Assembly: GCF_003952425.1 (NCBI RefSeq)
Contig: NZ_CP034449.1
Location: forward strand, 3,844,001 to 3,908,000
Origin: Mesorhizobium sp. M2A.F.Ca.ET.046.03.2.1
GTDB lineage: Bacteria > Pseudomonadota > Alphaproteobacteria > Rhizobiales > Rhizobiaceae
Reading direction: 5' to 3'
DNA: 64,000 nucleotides
Part shown: in pieces, positions 1-6,392 of the stretch
How positions within the stretch are numbered: position 1 is the stretch's first letter
How the letters are laid out: each line of letters opens with the position of its first letter
Program-made: the position numbers and the translations under genes
The notes under the pieces: model-generated
The model's input: the letters and a program-made list of their open reading frames with translations, nothing else
Told to the model about the DNA's origin: nothing
Databases searched by the model: none

Positions 1-2
1 CC

Positions 3-1010
3 ATCGCCTGCGGCAACGCCTTCATCCTGAAGCCGTCCGAGCGCGACCCGGGCGTGCCGCTGCGTATCGCCGAACTCTTCATCGAGGCCGGCCTGCCCGA
101 GGGCGTCCTCAACGTCGTCAACGGCGACAAGGAAGTGGTCGACGCCATCCTCGACGATCCAGACATCAAGGCCATCGGCTTCGTCGGCTCGACACCGATC
201 GCCCACTATATCTATTCGCGCGGCACCGCATCGGGCAAACGCGTGCAGTGCTTCGGCGGCGCCAAGAACCACATGATCATCATGCCCGACGCCGACATGG
301 ACCAGACGGTCGACGCGCTCATCGGCGCCGGCTATGGCTCGGCCGGCGAGCGCTGCATGGCGATCTCGGTGGCGGTCCCGGTTGGCAACGACACCGCCAA
401 CCGGCTCATGGAAAAGCTGGTGCCGCGCGTCGAAAGCCTGAAGGTCGGCCCCTCGACGGATTCTTCCGCCGATTTCGGCCCGCTGGTGACGGCCCAGGCG
501 CTGGAGCGCGTGAAGGGTTACGTCGATATCGGCGTCAAGGAAGGCGCCAACCTCGTCGTCGACGGCCGCGGCTTCAAGATGCAGGGCTATGAGAACGGCT
601 ACTATATGGGCGGCTGCCTGTTCGACAACGTCACCGCCGACATGCGCATCTACAAGGAAGAAATTTTCGGGCCGGTGCTCTCGGTGGTGCGCGCGCCGCG
701 CTACGAGGATGCCATCAAGCTCGCCAACGACCACGAGATGGGCAACGGCGTTGCCATCTTCACCCGCGATGGCGACGCGGCGCGTGACTTCGCCAGCCGC
801 GTTCAGGTCGGCATGGTCGGCGTCAATGTGCCTATCCCGGTTCCGATCGCCTATTACACGTTCGGCGGCTGGAAGGCGTCTTCCTTCGGCGACCTCAACC
901 AGCACGGCCCGGACGCGTTCCGCTTCTACACCAAGACCAAGACGGTCACCTCGCGCTGGCCGTCCGGCATCAAGGACGGCGCCGAGTTCGTCATCCCGAC
1001 GATGAACTAG
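3..1010 (+). CDS. mmsA: Methylmalonate-semialdehyde dehydrogenase (CoA-acylating), 3' part
   Basis: Oxidises methylmalonate or malonate semialdehyde to propionyl-CoA or acetyl-CoA in valine and inositol catabolism; cytosolic, NAD-dependent. The reading frame is open to the left edge, so the N-terminal Rossmann part is missing. The first codons read ACGNAFILKPSERDP, a motif typical of this ALDH subfamily. The catalytic cysteine lies in GSAGERCMAIS and the C-terminal half ends in the family-typical GIKDGAEFVIPTMN. The last 45 bp, including the stop, recur twice more downstream (see the tandem repeat at 966-1204). A rho-independent terminator follows at 1234. The family call is firm; substrate preference between valine and inositol routes cannot be told from this fragment. 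Confidence 0.93.
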   Translation: MACGNAFILKPSERDPGVPLRIAELFIEAGLPEGVLNVVNGDKEVVDAILDDPDIKAIGFVGSTPIAHYIYSRGTASGKRVQCFGGAKNHMIIMPDADMDQTVDALIGAGYGSAGERCMAISVAVPVGNDTANRLMEKLVPRVESLKVGPSTDSSADFGPLVTAQALERVKGYVDIGVKEGANLVVDGRGFKMQGYENGYYMGGCLFDNVTADMRIYKEEIFGPVLSVVRAPRYEDAIKLANDHEMGNGVAIFTRDGDAARDFASRVQVGMVGVNVPIPVPIAYYTFGGWKASSFGDLNQHGPDAFRFYTKTKTVTSRWPSGIKDGAEFVIPTMN

Positions 1011-1204
1011 CCGGACGGTTTCCTGCTTGCGCGTCCTCGCCTTCGGCTGCGGGCGCGCTGGCGGGCATCAAGGACGGCGCGGAGTTCGTCATTCCAACGA
1101 TGAACTGAGCGGACGGTTTCCTGATTGCGCGTCCTCGCCTTCGGCTGCGGCGCGCGGCAGGCATCAAGGACGGCGCGGAGTTCGTCATTCCGACGATGAA
1201 CTAG
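966..1204 (+). repeat. Tandem repeat: mmsA C-terminal codons and stop present three times
   Basis: The 45 bp that encode GIKDGAEFVIPTMN plus the stop (966-1010) recur at 1064-1108 and 1160-1204, all in the sense orientation. They are separated by two similar spacers of about 51-53 bp (1011-1063 and 1109-1159) that share GCGTCCTCGCCTTCGGCTGC. The period is about 97 bp. The copies differ at a few third-codon positions (GCC/GCG, ATC/ATT, CCG/CCA) and use TAG, TGA and TAG as stops. Only the first copy is translated as part of mmsA. Confidence 0.95.
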
Positions 1205-1233
1205 CCGAACGGTCTTCTAAGAGACTTCAATGA

Positions 1234-1260
1234 AGCGCGGCGCCAACCGCGCTTTCTTTT
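1234..1260 (+). terminator. Rho-independent terminator after mmsA
   Basis: Stem AGCGCGG (1234-1240) pairs with CCGCGCT (1247-1253) around a 6-nt loop and is followed by a T-rich run (TTCTTTTT). It sits 30 bp after the last copy of the mmsA tail repeat. Confidence 0.85.
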
Positions 1261-1482
1261 TATGCTGCGTCGACCCTCTCGCTTCTCGGTTCCATGTCCA
1301 ATCCAGGGCATTATTCCAAGAACGGCACGTCGAGAGCGTATCCGCGCCTTCCAAAATTCCATCGCCGTGTGATGGAACCAACAGACCGGTATCCGCCTTA
1401 GGCTGTATTCCTGCCATGCGTGCAGGCAACCGAACAGCGCCGGTGGCAGCCGGGGTTCTCGTCTGGCGCGAGGAGGTGTCAG

Positions 1483-1785
1483 ATGACACGATTTGTTGTG
1501 GCGGCAATGTTGGCGACGGCGGCGATCACCCTTGGAGCCGCCCCGGCAAGCGCGGCGGCGCAATGCGCGGCCCGCGCCGACATCATCAAGGCGCTGGGCG
1601 ACAAGTTCCACGAAACCGAGGCCGGGCGCGGCCTGATCAATCCGAACGTCGTGCTGGAGATCTTCGTTTCCGATCAGGGCAGCTGGACGGTTCTTGCCTC
1701 CGACACCAAGGGGCAAAGTTGCGTTCTCTCGGTCGGCGAGGGCTGGGACAGCCCGACGATCAGGGCGGCGATGCCGGGCGCCTGA
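1483..1785 (+). CDS. Small secreted protein with two cysteines, paralogue of 2940-3257
   Basis: The 100-residue product starts with a Sec-type signal peptide (hydrophobic stretch, AxA site near PASAAAQ). The mature part has a cysteine near its start (QCAARADI) and a second in KGQSCVLSVGEGW, so one periplasmic disulfide is possible. The ATG at 1483 is chosen because GAGGAGG lies 6 bp upstream. The core EIFVSDQGSWTVL matches EVFVSASGTWTIL in the protein at 2940-3257. The same short-protein type is widespread in rhizobia with no known function. Neither copy shows an enzymatic motif; a periplasmic role is inferred only from the signal peptide. Confidence 0.75.
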   Translation: MTRFVVAAMLATAAITLGAAPASAAAQCAARADIIKALGDKFHETEAGRGLINPNVVLEIFVSDQGSWTVLASDTKGQSCVLSVGEGWDSPTIRAAMPGA

Positions 1786-1826
1786 ACGAAGGCTGTGCCG
1801 CAGCGAGCCTGGCGGCGGGATGCCGC

Positions 1827-1965
1827 TCAGACCGTCGGTATCGTACCGCCGTCAATGACATATTCGGCGCCGTGGATCGCCGATGCGCGATCCGAAACCA
1901 GGAAGGCGACCAGCCCGGCGATCTCCCGCGGCCATGCCGGCCGGCCGATCGGGATGCCGCCCAGT
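1827..1965 (-). pseudogene. C-terminal remnant of a short-chain dehydrogenase (SDR)
   Basis: On the minus strand a frame reads [18 protein letters not shown], then [15 protein letters not shown], then [13 protein letters not shown] and a stop at 1827. This is the classical SDR C-terminus (Pro-Arg substrate loop, SDxAS, G-x-DGG). The Rossmann motif and the YxxxK active site are absent: the frame abuts directly, out of phase, on the truncated SnoaL gene at about 1965. It is therefore the downstream half of a deleted SDR gene. The decay is seen directly; the deletion history is inferred. Confidence 0.8.
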
Positions 1966-2215
1966 AATTGCCTGAGACTATGCCCGCTACCCGCCATGCG
2001 TCGCCATTGGCCGTCGCGTCGGCGACTTCGACCGTCACGCGGTATTTGCTCGTGGTCGTTTCCATCCAGGTCCGGATAGCGGCCGGTCCGCGATGTACCT
2101 CGCCTTCGTCCCGGACAGTGGCATCCATCGAGAACGGGAGAAGCATGCCGTCGATATCGTGACGGTTCTTGGCGGCAAAATAGATCGTCAGCGGCCTGGG
2201 AAGTTCTATCGCCAT
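1966..2215 (-). pseudogene. SnoaL-like (NTF2-fold) protein, truncated by deletion
   Basis: The first ~83 codons ([20 protein letters not shown], then [16 protein letters not shown] helix region written here as [13 protein letters not shown]) match the N-terminal two thirds of SnoaL-like polyketide-cyclase/NTF2 proteins. After VAGIVSGN the reading frame runs out of phase into the SDR remnant, so the last beta strands are lost. The start faces the HxlR regulator at 2297 with an 81-bp divergent gap, the usual layout of HxlR-controlled SnoaL/SDR cassettes. It could still be translated as a 151-residue chimera, but a folded product is unlikely. Confidence 0.8.
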
Positions 2216-2296
2216 GGCTTGTCTCCGTGTGTGTTGCCGGCGCCGTTCGAGGCGCGTGGCGCTTGCTCGGCCGTTAAGATGAGGTATGCTGTGGAA

Positions 2297-2674
2297 ATGA
2301 CAAGAACCGACAAAAAAGTAAGGTACTTACCTGAAAGTGAGCCCGAGCTTCTGACGCCTTCGTCCGCGGCGATCGGCGTCGAGAACGTGCTGCGCATTCT
2401 CGAAGGCCGGTGGAAGCTGGTGATCCTGTTTCACCTGTTCGGCGGCAAGGTGCTGCGCTTCTCCGATCTCGAGCGGGCCATTCCCGCGATCTCGCAAAAG
2501 ATGCTGATCCAGCAACTCAGGCAGATGGAAGCCGACGGCATCGTGCGCCGCATCGTCCATCACCAGGTGCCGCCGAAGGTCGAATACTGTCTGACCGACT
2601 GGGGTCAGGCGCTGTGCCCGGCTCTCGATGCCCTGTTGAAGTGGGCGGCTCGGAAGGAGCCTGCCGAAGGCTGA
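2297..2674 (+). CDS. HxlR-family winged-helix transcriptional regulator
   Basis: The 125-residue protein carries the HxlR fold: ENVLRILEGRWKLVILFHL, then RFSDLERAIPAISQKML (helix-turn-helix) and the wing DGIVRRIVHHQVPPKVEY, ending LTDWGQALCPALDAL. HxlR proteins often sense electrophiles or quinones and control a neighbouring oxidoreductase. Here the divergent target would be the SnoaL/SDR unit, which is broken, so the regulator may be an orphan. ATG 2297 is chosen with GAGG at 2281; an in-frame ATG at 2279 is possible. No sensing cysteine near the N-terminus is visible. A perfect palindrome (GTAAGGTACTTAC, 2318-2330) falls just inside the gene. Confidence 0.85.
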   Translation: MTRTDKKVRYLPESEPELLTPSSAAIGVENVLRILEGRWKLVILFHLFGGKVLRFSDLERAIPAISQKMLIQQLRQMEADGIVRRIVHHQVPPKVEYCLTDWGQALCPALDALLKWAARKEPAEG

Positions 2675-2683
2675 TCGATCGCC

Positions 2684-2770
2684 TCACCGCGACTTGGCCG
2701 CGGCGACATGCGCCGCGAAGGGGTTGTCGGCGGCGATGGCCAGCGCTTCATAGAGCGCCTTGTTTACGAG
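2684..2770 (-). pseudogene. Fragment duplicated from an FCD-type GntR gene
   Basis: A minus-strand frame reads NKALYEALAIAADNPFAAHV and stops at 2684. The intact GntR gene at 3285-3956 contains DKALDEALAIAADNPFAARV, and the DNA is nearly identical over about 60 bp (2708-2767 against 3481-3540). No helix-turn-helix or other FCD sequence is present. It is best read as a partial duplication or the relic of a second GntR gene. Confidence 0.7.
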
Positions 2771-2939
2771 GCGCAGCTTCACCATATCGAATCCAGGGAG
2801 TGATGATCTCCCGACGACAGACCGGAAACCAGAAGGAGCGACGTGATGAAGACGTCTGATCCGGCCTGGAGCCTTCCGGCACACTGAGGCGGCCGAATGT
2901 GCCTCCCTTGCCGGAATGCGAAGGCGAAGGAGGTGCCCC

Positions 2940-3257
2940 ATGGCACGCGATTTTTCGTTTCAATGGATCATGCTTGCAGCCGTTGGCGCCCTGATGGCGA
3001 TATCGGCAGTTCCGGCGCGGGCGCAAATCATCTGCGGCGGCCACAACTATCTGGTCGCGAGGCTGGCGGAGGCGTTCGAGGAGAAGCGGCTGGGCTATGG
3101 CGTGGCAGGCCAAGTCGCCATTTTCGAGGTGTTCGTCTCGGCAAGCGGAACCTGGACCATCCTGATGACCGACGTCAAAGGCCAGAGCTGCATCCTGGCC
3201 GCCGGCGAGGGATGGGAGGATACGCTGGCGACCGCGGTCGGGCAGCCGGGCGGCTGA
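2940..3257 (+). CDS. Small secreted protein with two cysteines, paralogue of 1483-1785
   Basis: The 105-residue product has an N-terminal signal peptide (hydrophobic LAAVGALMAISAVPARA) and a mature part with cysteines in IICGGHNYLVARL and KGQSCILAAGEGW. The ATG at 2940 is preceded by AAGGAGGT at 2927, a strong ribosome site. Spacing of the two cysteines and the EVFVSASGTWTIL core match the protein at 1483-1785. The two copies bracket the decayed SDR/SnoaL/HxlR cassette. Function unknown; export to the periplasm is inferred. Confidence 0.75.
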   Translation: MARDFSFQWIMLAAVGALMAISAVPARAQIICGGHNYLVARLAEAFEEKRLGYGVAGQVAIFEVFVSASGTWTILMTDVKGQSCILAAGEGWEDTLATAVGQPGG

Positions 3258-3284
3258 GGACGCCTTGAGCAGGTGCTGTCCTGC

Positions 3285-3956
3285 TCAACGCGTCGCGGCG
3301 ACCTCGGCGTGGCCGCGCAGCAGCGCCATCAGTTTCTTGGCGTCCTTGGCGGCGCCTTCCTCGTCGCCGTCGAGGATCGAGCGGATCAGCGCGACGTGGT
3401 GCTCGGCTGATTCGGCAAGACCGGTGTCGGCCTTGTAGCGGAACCAGAAGCGGCGGCTGTGACTCTGCAGGGGGGCGGCCACTCGCGCCGCGAAGGGATT
3501 GTCGGCGGCGATGGCCAGCGCTTCGTCGAGCGCCTTGTCGGCCTGGATGAAGGCAAGCACGTTGCCCGAGATCACTGCCTTCTGCATCGCGAGCGCCGCC
3601 TCGTGAAACAGGTCGGCGGCCTCGCGGGTGACGAAGCGGGCGGCCGAGCGCGCGAGCACGACCTCGATGCCGCGCCTGGCATCGAGCACCCGCAGCCAGT
3701 CGCCGGCGTGAAGCGGCGCGACTGCGATGCCGGCGCGGGGTCTTATGTCGAGAAGCCCTTCCCAGGCCAGCCGCTGGATCGCCTCGCGCACCGGCGTGCG
3801 TCCGAGACCCAGGCGATCGATCAGCGCGCCTTCGGTCACGAAGCTCGACGGCGCCAGCTCGAGCGTGACGATCATGTGCTCCAGCGCGCGATAGGCCTTG
3901 GTCGCCGCCGGCTCGAAGGGGGCGTTCGCATCAGCGGATATCAGTGGGGAAATCAA
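3285..3956 (-). CDS. hypR: GntR/FCD-family repressor of hydroxyproline catabolism (HypR-like)
   Basis: N-terminal winged helix (ALIDRLGLGRTPVREAIQRL, then DIRPRAGIAVAPL wing) followed by an all-helical FCD ligand domain. It is divergent from the hydroxyproline genes, the same arrangement as the GntR-type HypR of Sinorhizobium meliloti. TTG at 3956 is preferred because AGGAG lies 7 bp upstream; an in-frame ATG at 3989 would lie inside the inverted repeat at 3968-3988. The likely ligand is hydroxyproline or a pathway intermediate (inferred from context). Autoregulation is suggested by the operator next to its own start. Confidence 0.85.
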   Translation of the reverse strand: MISPLISADANAPFEPAATKAYRALEHMIVTLELAPSSFVTEGALIDRLGLGRTPVREAIQRLAWEGLLDIRPRAGIAVAPLHAGDWLRVLDARRGIEVVLARSAARFVTREAADLFHEAALAMQKAVISGNVLAFIQADKALDEALAIAADNPFAARVAAPLQSHSRRFWFRYKADTGLAESAEHHVALIRSILDGDEEGAAKDAKKLMALLRGHAEVAATR

Positions 3957-3967
3957 TAGCAGGCTCC

Positions 3968-3988
3968 TGATATATTTTTCATATATCA
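3968..3988. promoter_or_regulatory. GntR operator candidate 1
   Basis: Inverted repeat TGATATAT (3968-3975) - 5 bp - ATATATCA (3981-3988) directly upstream of the regulator start. The same half site occurs as the perfect palindrome TGATATATCA at 4034-4043 on the other side of the divergent promoter region. Confidence 0.7.
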
Positions 3989-4002
3989 TAACGGATTCAG
4001 CG

Positions 4003-4043
4003 TTGACACGCCAATTCTTAATAGATATACGACTGATATATCA
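4003..4043 (+). promoter_or_regulatory. Promoter and overlapping operator of the hydroxyproline operon
   Basis: TTGACA (4003-4008) and TATACG (4026-4031) are spaced by 17 bp, a near-consensus sigma-70 promoter. The palindrome TGATATATCA (4034-4043) covers the predicted start site, so a bound GntR protein would block initiation. Confidence 0.75.
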
Positions 4044-4058
4044 GAGGAGATGCAAACC

Positions 4059-4994
4059 ATGTGGACCGGAGTTTTCCCAGCCGTCACGACCAAATTCACC
4101 GCCGACGACCGGCTCGACCATGCCGAGATGGAGCGCTGCTACTCCCTGCAGATGGAGGCCGGCTGCGACGGCATCATCGTCTGCGGTTCGCTGGGGGAAG
4201 GGCCGATGCTGTCGCCTGACGAGAAGATCGAAGTGCTGAAGACGGCGCAGAAGGTCGCCGGCAAGAAGCCGGTGCTCTTGACCGTCAACGAGCCGGGCAC
4301 CCGCGAGGCGGCGAGCATCGCGAAGCGCGCCGCCAGGGAAGGCGCCGACGGCCTTATGGTGGTGCCGAGCCCGATCTACCACACCAATCCGGAAGAGACC
4401 GTCGCCGCCCTTCGTGCCGTGGCGGAAGCCGGCGACCTGCCAGTGATGATCTATTCCAACCGGCTCGCCTATCGCGTCGACGTCACCGTCGACCTGATGG
4501 AGGAGCTGGCGACCGACAAGCGCTTCGTAGCCATCAAGGAATCGTCCGACGACATCCGCCGATCGACCGAGATCATCAATCGCTTCGGCGACCGCTACGA
4601 CCTCTTCACCGGCGTCGACAATCTCGCCTTCGAGGCGCTCTCGGTTGGCGCCATCGGCTGGGTCGCCGGCCTGGTCACCGCCTTCCCGCGCGAGACCGTC
4701 GCGATCTACCAGCTGATACGGCAGGGCCGCCGCGAGGAGGCGCTGGCGATCTACCGCTGGTTCCGGCCCCTGCTCGACCTCGATGTCTCGAGCTATCTGG
4801 TCCAAAACATCAAGCTTGCCGAAGTGCTGGCGATCGGTACGAATGACCGCGTGCGCATGCCGCGCCAGCCGCTGTCGGGCGAACGCCGCAAGGCGGTCGA
4901 GACGATCGTCCGGGACGCGCTGGCGGTGCGGCCGACGCTGCCGTCGCTCCAGACGTCTCCTCGGTCGACGGACAGGCTGGTGGCGGCCGAATAA
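4059..4994 (+). CDS. hypD: 1-pyrroline-4-hydroxy-2-carboxylate deaminase (DapA family)
   Basis: A 311-residue TIM-barrel of the DHDPS/N-acetylneuraminate lyase family. The Schiff-base lysine is K160 in RFVAIKESS and the catalytic tyrosine is Y132 in VMIYSNR. In the hydroxyproline pathway this family member deaminates and dehydrates HPC to alpha-ketoglutarate semialdehyde. The assignment rests on neighbours: a GntR regulator upstream and a D-amino-acid oxidoreductase plus 4-hydroxyproline epimerase downstream. ATG 4059 is preferred to ATG 4050 because GAGGAG at 4044-4049 is 9 bp away. Without the neighbours it could be any DapA-like aldolase or lyase. Confidence 0.87.
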   Translation: MWTGVFPAVTTKFTADDRLDHAEMERCYSLQMEAGCDGIIVCGSLGEGPMLSPDEKIEVLKTAQKVAGKKPVLLTVNEPGTREAASIAKRAAREGADGLMVVPSPIYHTNPEETVAALRAVAEAGDLPVMIYSNRLAYRVDVTVDLMEELATDKRFVAIKESSDDIRRSTEIINRFGDRYDLFTGVDNLAFEALSVGAIGWVAGLVTAFPRETVAIYQLIRQGRREEALAIYRWFRPLLDLDVSSYLVQNIKLAEVLAIGTNDRVRMPRQPLSGERRKAVETIVRDALAVRPTLPSLQTSPRSTDRLVAAE

Positions 4995-5009
4995 GGGACA
5001 GCCTTTCAC

Positions 5010-6317
5010 GTGCAGCAAAATTCCGAAGAGGGGGGCGGCCCGTCATCCGCCCTTCGGGCATCTTCCTCCCGTTCACGGGGAGAAGCGGAAGACATCGCCA
5101 TTATCGGCGGCGGCATCATCGGCATCTGCGCCGCGACCCTGCTCGCGGAAGCGGGGCGCAGCGTCATCGTCTTCGACCGGACCGGCGTGTGCGAGGAGAC
5201 GAGTTCCGGCAATGCCGCCGCCTTCGCCTTCTCCGACGTGCTGCCGCTGGCGCATAAGGGGATGATCCGGCAATTGCCGAAATGGCTCGCCGATCCGCTC
5301 GGGCCGTTGGCCATTCCGCCGGCCTATCTGCCGAAACTCCTGCCCTGGCTGATCCGCTTCTGGCGGGCCGGCGCGGCGAAGCATTACGAGACGAGCCTGG
5401 CCACGCAGGCCGGCATGATGAAGCTTGCCGAGGCCGAGTGGATGGGCCTGCTCGACCGCTCCGGCACGCGGCCGATGCTGCGCGAGGATGGCTCGCTGGA
5501 ATTCTATGAGAGCGAGGCGGAGTTCCGCGCCTCTCTGCCTGGCTGGGCCGAGCGGCAGCGTTTCGGCATCGGTTTCCGTCATGTCGAGGGCGAAGAGATG
5601 GCGGCGCTGCAGCCTGGTCTTTCGCCGCGCTTCGTCAAGGGCACCTTCGTGCCGGGCTGGAAGACGGTCGCCGATCCGAAGCTGCTCGGCAAGGCGGTCT
5701 GGACCTATGCGGAGAGGCTTGGCGCCCGTTTCGAGCATGCGCGGGTCGAACGCGTGGAGTCAGGCGCGAACGGCCCGACGATCGTGCTGGCCGATGGCAC
5801 GAGGCGAACGGCAAGCAAGCTTGTGATCGCCGCCGGCGCCTGGTCGCATCTCCTGGCGAAAAGTCTCGGCGATCGGATCCCGCTCGAAACCGAGCGCGGC
5901 TACAACACGACGCTGCCGGCGTCGGCCTTCGACGTGAAGCGGCAGCTGATCTTTTCCGGGCACGGCTTCGTCATCACGCCGCTGCAAACGGGCCTGCGCG
6001 TCGGCGGCGCCGTCGAGCTCGGCGGGATCGACCGGCCGCCCAACTTCGCCCGTTCCAAGGCCATGCTGGAGAAAGCAAAACGTTTCCTGCCTGGGCTCGA
6101 CCCGTCAGGCGGCCGCGAGTGGATGGGTTATCGCCCGTCGCTGCCGGACTCATTGCCGGTGATCGGCGCGGCGCGCGCGCCAAATGTCTATTATGCTTTC
6201 GGCCACGGCCATCTTGGCCTGACCCAATCGGCGGCCACCGGCCGCTTGATCCGCGATCTCATCCTCGGGCAGACTCCGCCGCTCGACCTCACCCCTTTCC
6301 GTGTGCAACGGTTCTGA
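5010..6317 (+). CDS. hypO: FAD-dependent D-hydroxyproline dehydrogenase (DadA/DAO-like)
   Basis: Oxidises cis-4-hydroxy-D-proline to 1-pyrroline-4-hydroxy-2-carboxylate. The 435-residue protein has the FAD dinucleotide motif GGGIIG at residues 33-38 followed by a glutamate/aspartate-ending strand (VIVFD), and a C-terminal DAO segment (YYAFGHGHLGLTQSAATG) typical of this family. It starts with GTG 15 bp after hypD, with AAGGGA upstream. Unusually, residues about 10-27 (Ser/Arg-rich) are encoded by a dispersed palindromic repeat (5036-5088), giving an extra ~25 residues before the FAD strand. Membrane association and the electron acceptor are not visible in the sequence. Confidence 0.85.
   Translation: MQQNSEEGGGPSSALRASSSRSRGEAEDIAIIGGGIIGICAATLLAEAGRSVIVFDRTGVCEETSSGNAAAFAFSDVLPLAHKGMIRQLPKWLADPLGPLAIPPAYLPKLLPWLIRFWRAGAAKHYETSLATQAGMMKLAEAEWMGLLDRSGTRPMLREDGSLEFYESEAEFRASLPGWAERQRFGIGFRHVEGEEMAALQPGLSPRFVKGTFVPGWKTVADPKLLGKAVWTYAERLGARFEHARVERVESGANGPTIVLADGTRRTASKLVIAAGAWSHLLAKSLGDRIPLETERGYNTTLPASAFDVKRQLIFSGHGFVITPLQTGLRVGGAVELGGIDRPPNFARSKAMLEKAKRFLPGLDPSGGREWMGYRPSLPDSLPVIGAARAPNVYYAFGHGHLGLTQSAATGRLIRDLILGQTPPLDLTPFRVQRF
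5036..5088 (+). repeat. Dispersed rhizobial palindromic repeat inside the hypO coding region
   Basis: The DNA matches the second arm of the intergenic mosaic at 32568-32617: CATCCGCCCTTCGGGCA followed by CTTC/CTCCCGT and ACGGGGAGAAG. The stem is partly degraded relative to the intergenic copy. It lies in frame in hypO. Confidence 0.8.
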
Positions 6318-6382
6318 GTCTCTTTGTTTTGACGCAATTCCGGACGGAAAACCGCTTCACACTTTTCCTGAAATTGCTCTAG
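6318..6382 (+). repeat. RIME1-like repeat fragment between hypO and hypRE
   Basis: Contains GACGCAATTCCGGACGGAAA, ACCGC, CACACTTTTCCTG and AATTGCTCTAG, also found at 46786-46837. It begins at the hypO stop and ends at the hypRE ribosome site (AGGAG 6381-6385). The name RIME1 is from memory of rhizobial mosaic elements. Confidence 0.75.
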
Positions 6383-6392
6383 GAGAGCAACC

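Noticed and set aside
1230..1967. A 245-codon frame on the plus strand
   Set aside because: It overlaps the terminator, the signal-peptide gene and the SDR remnant, and has no recognisable motif.
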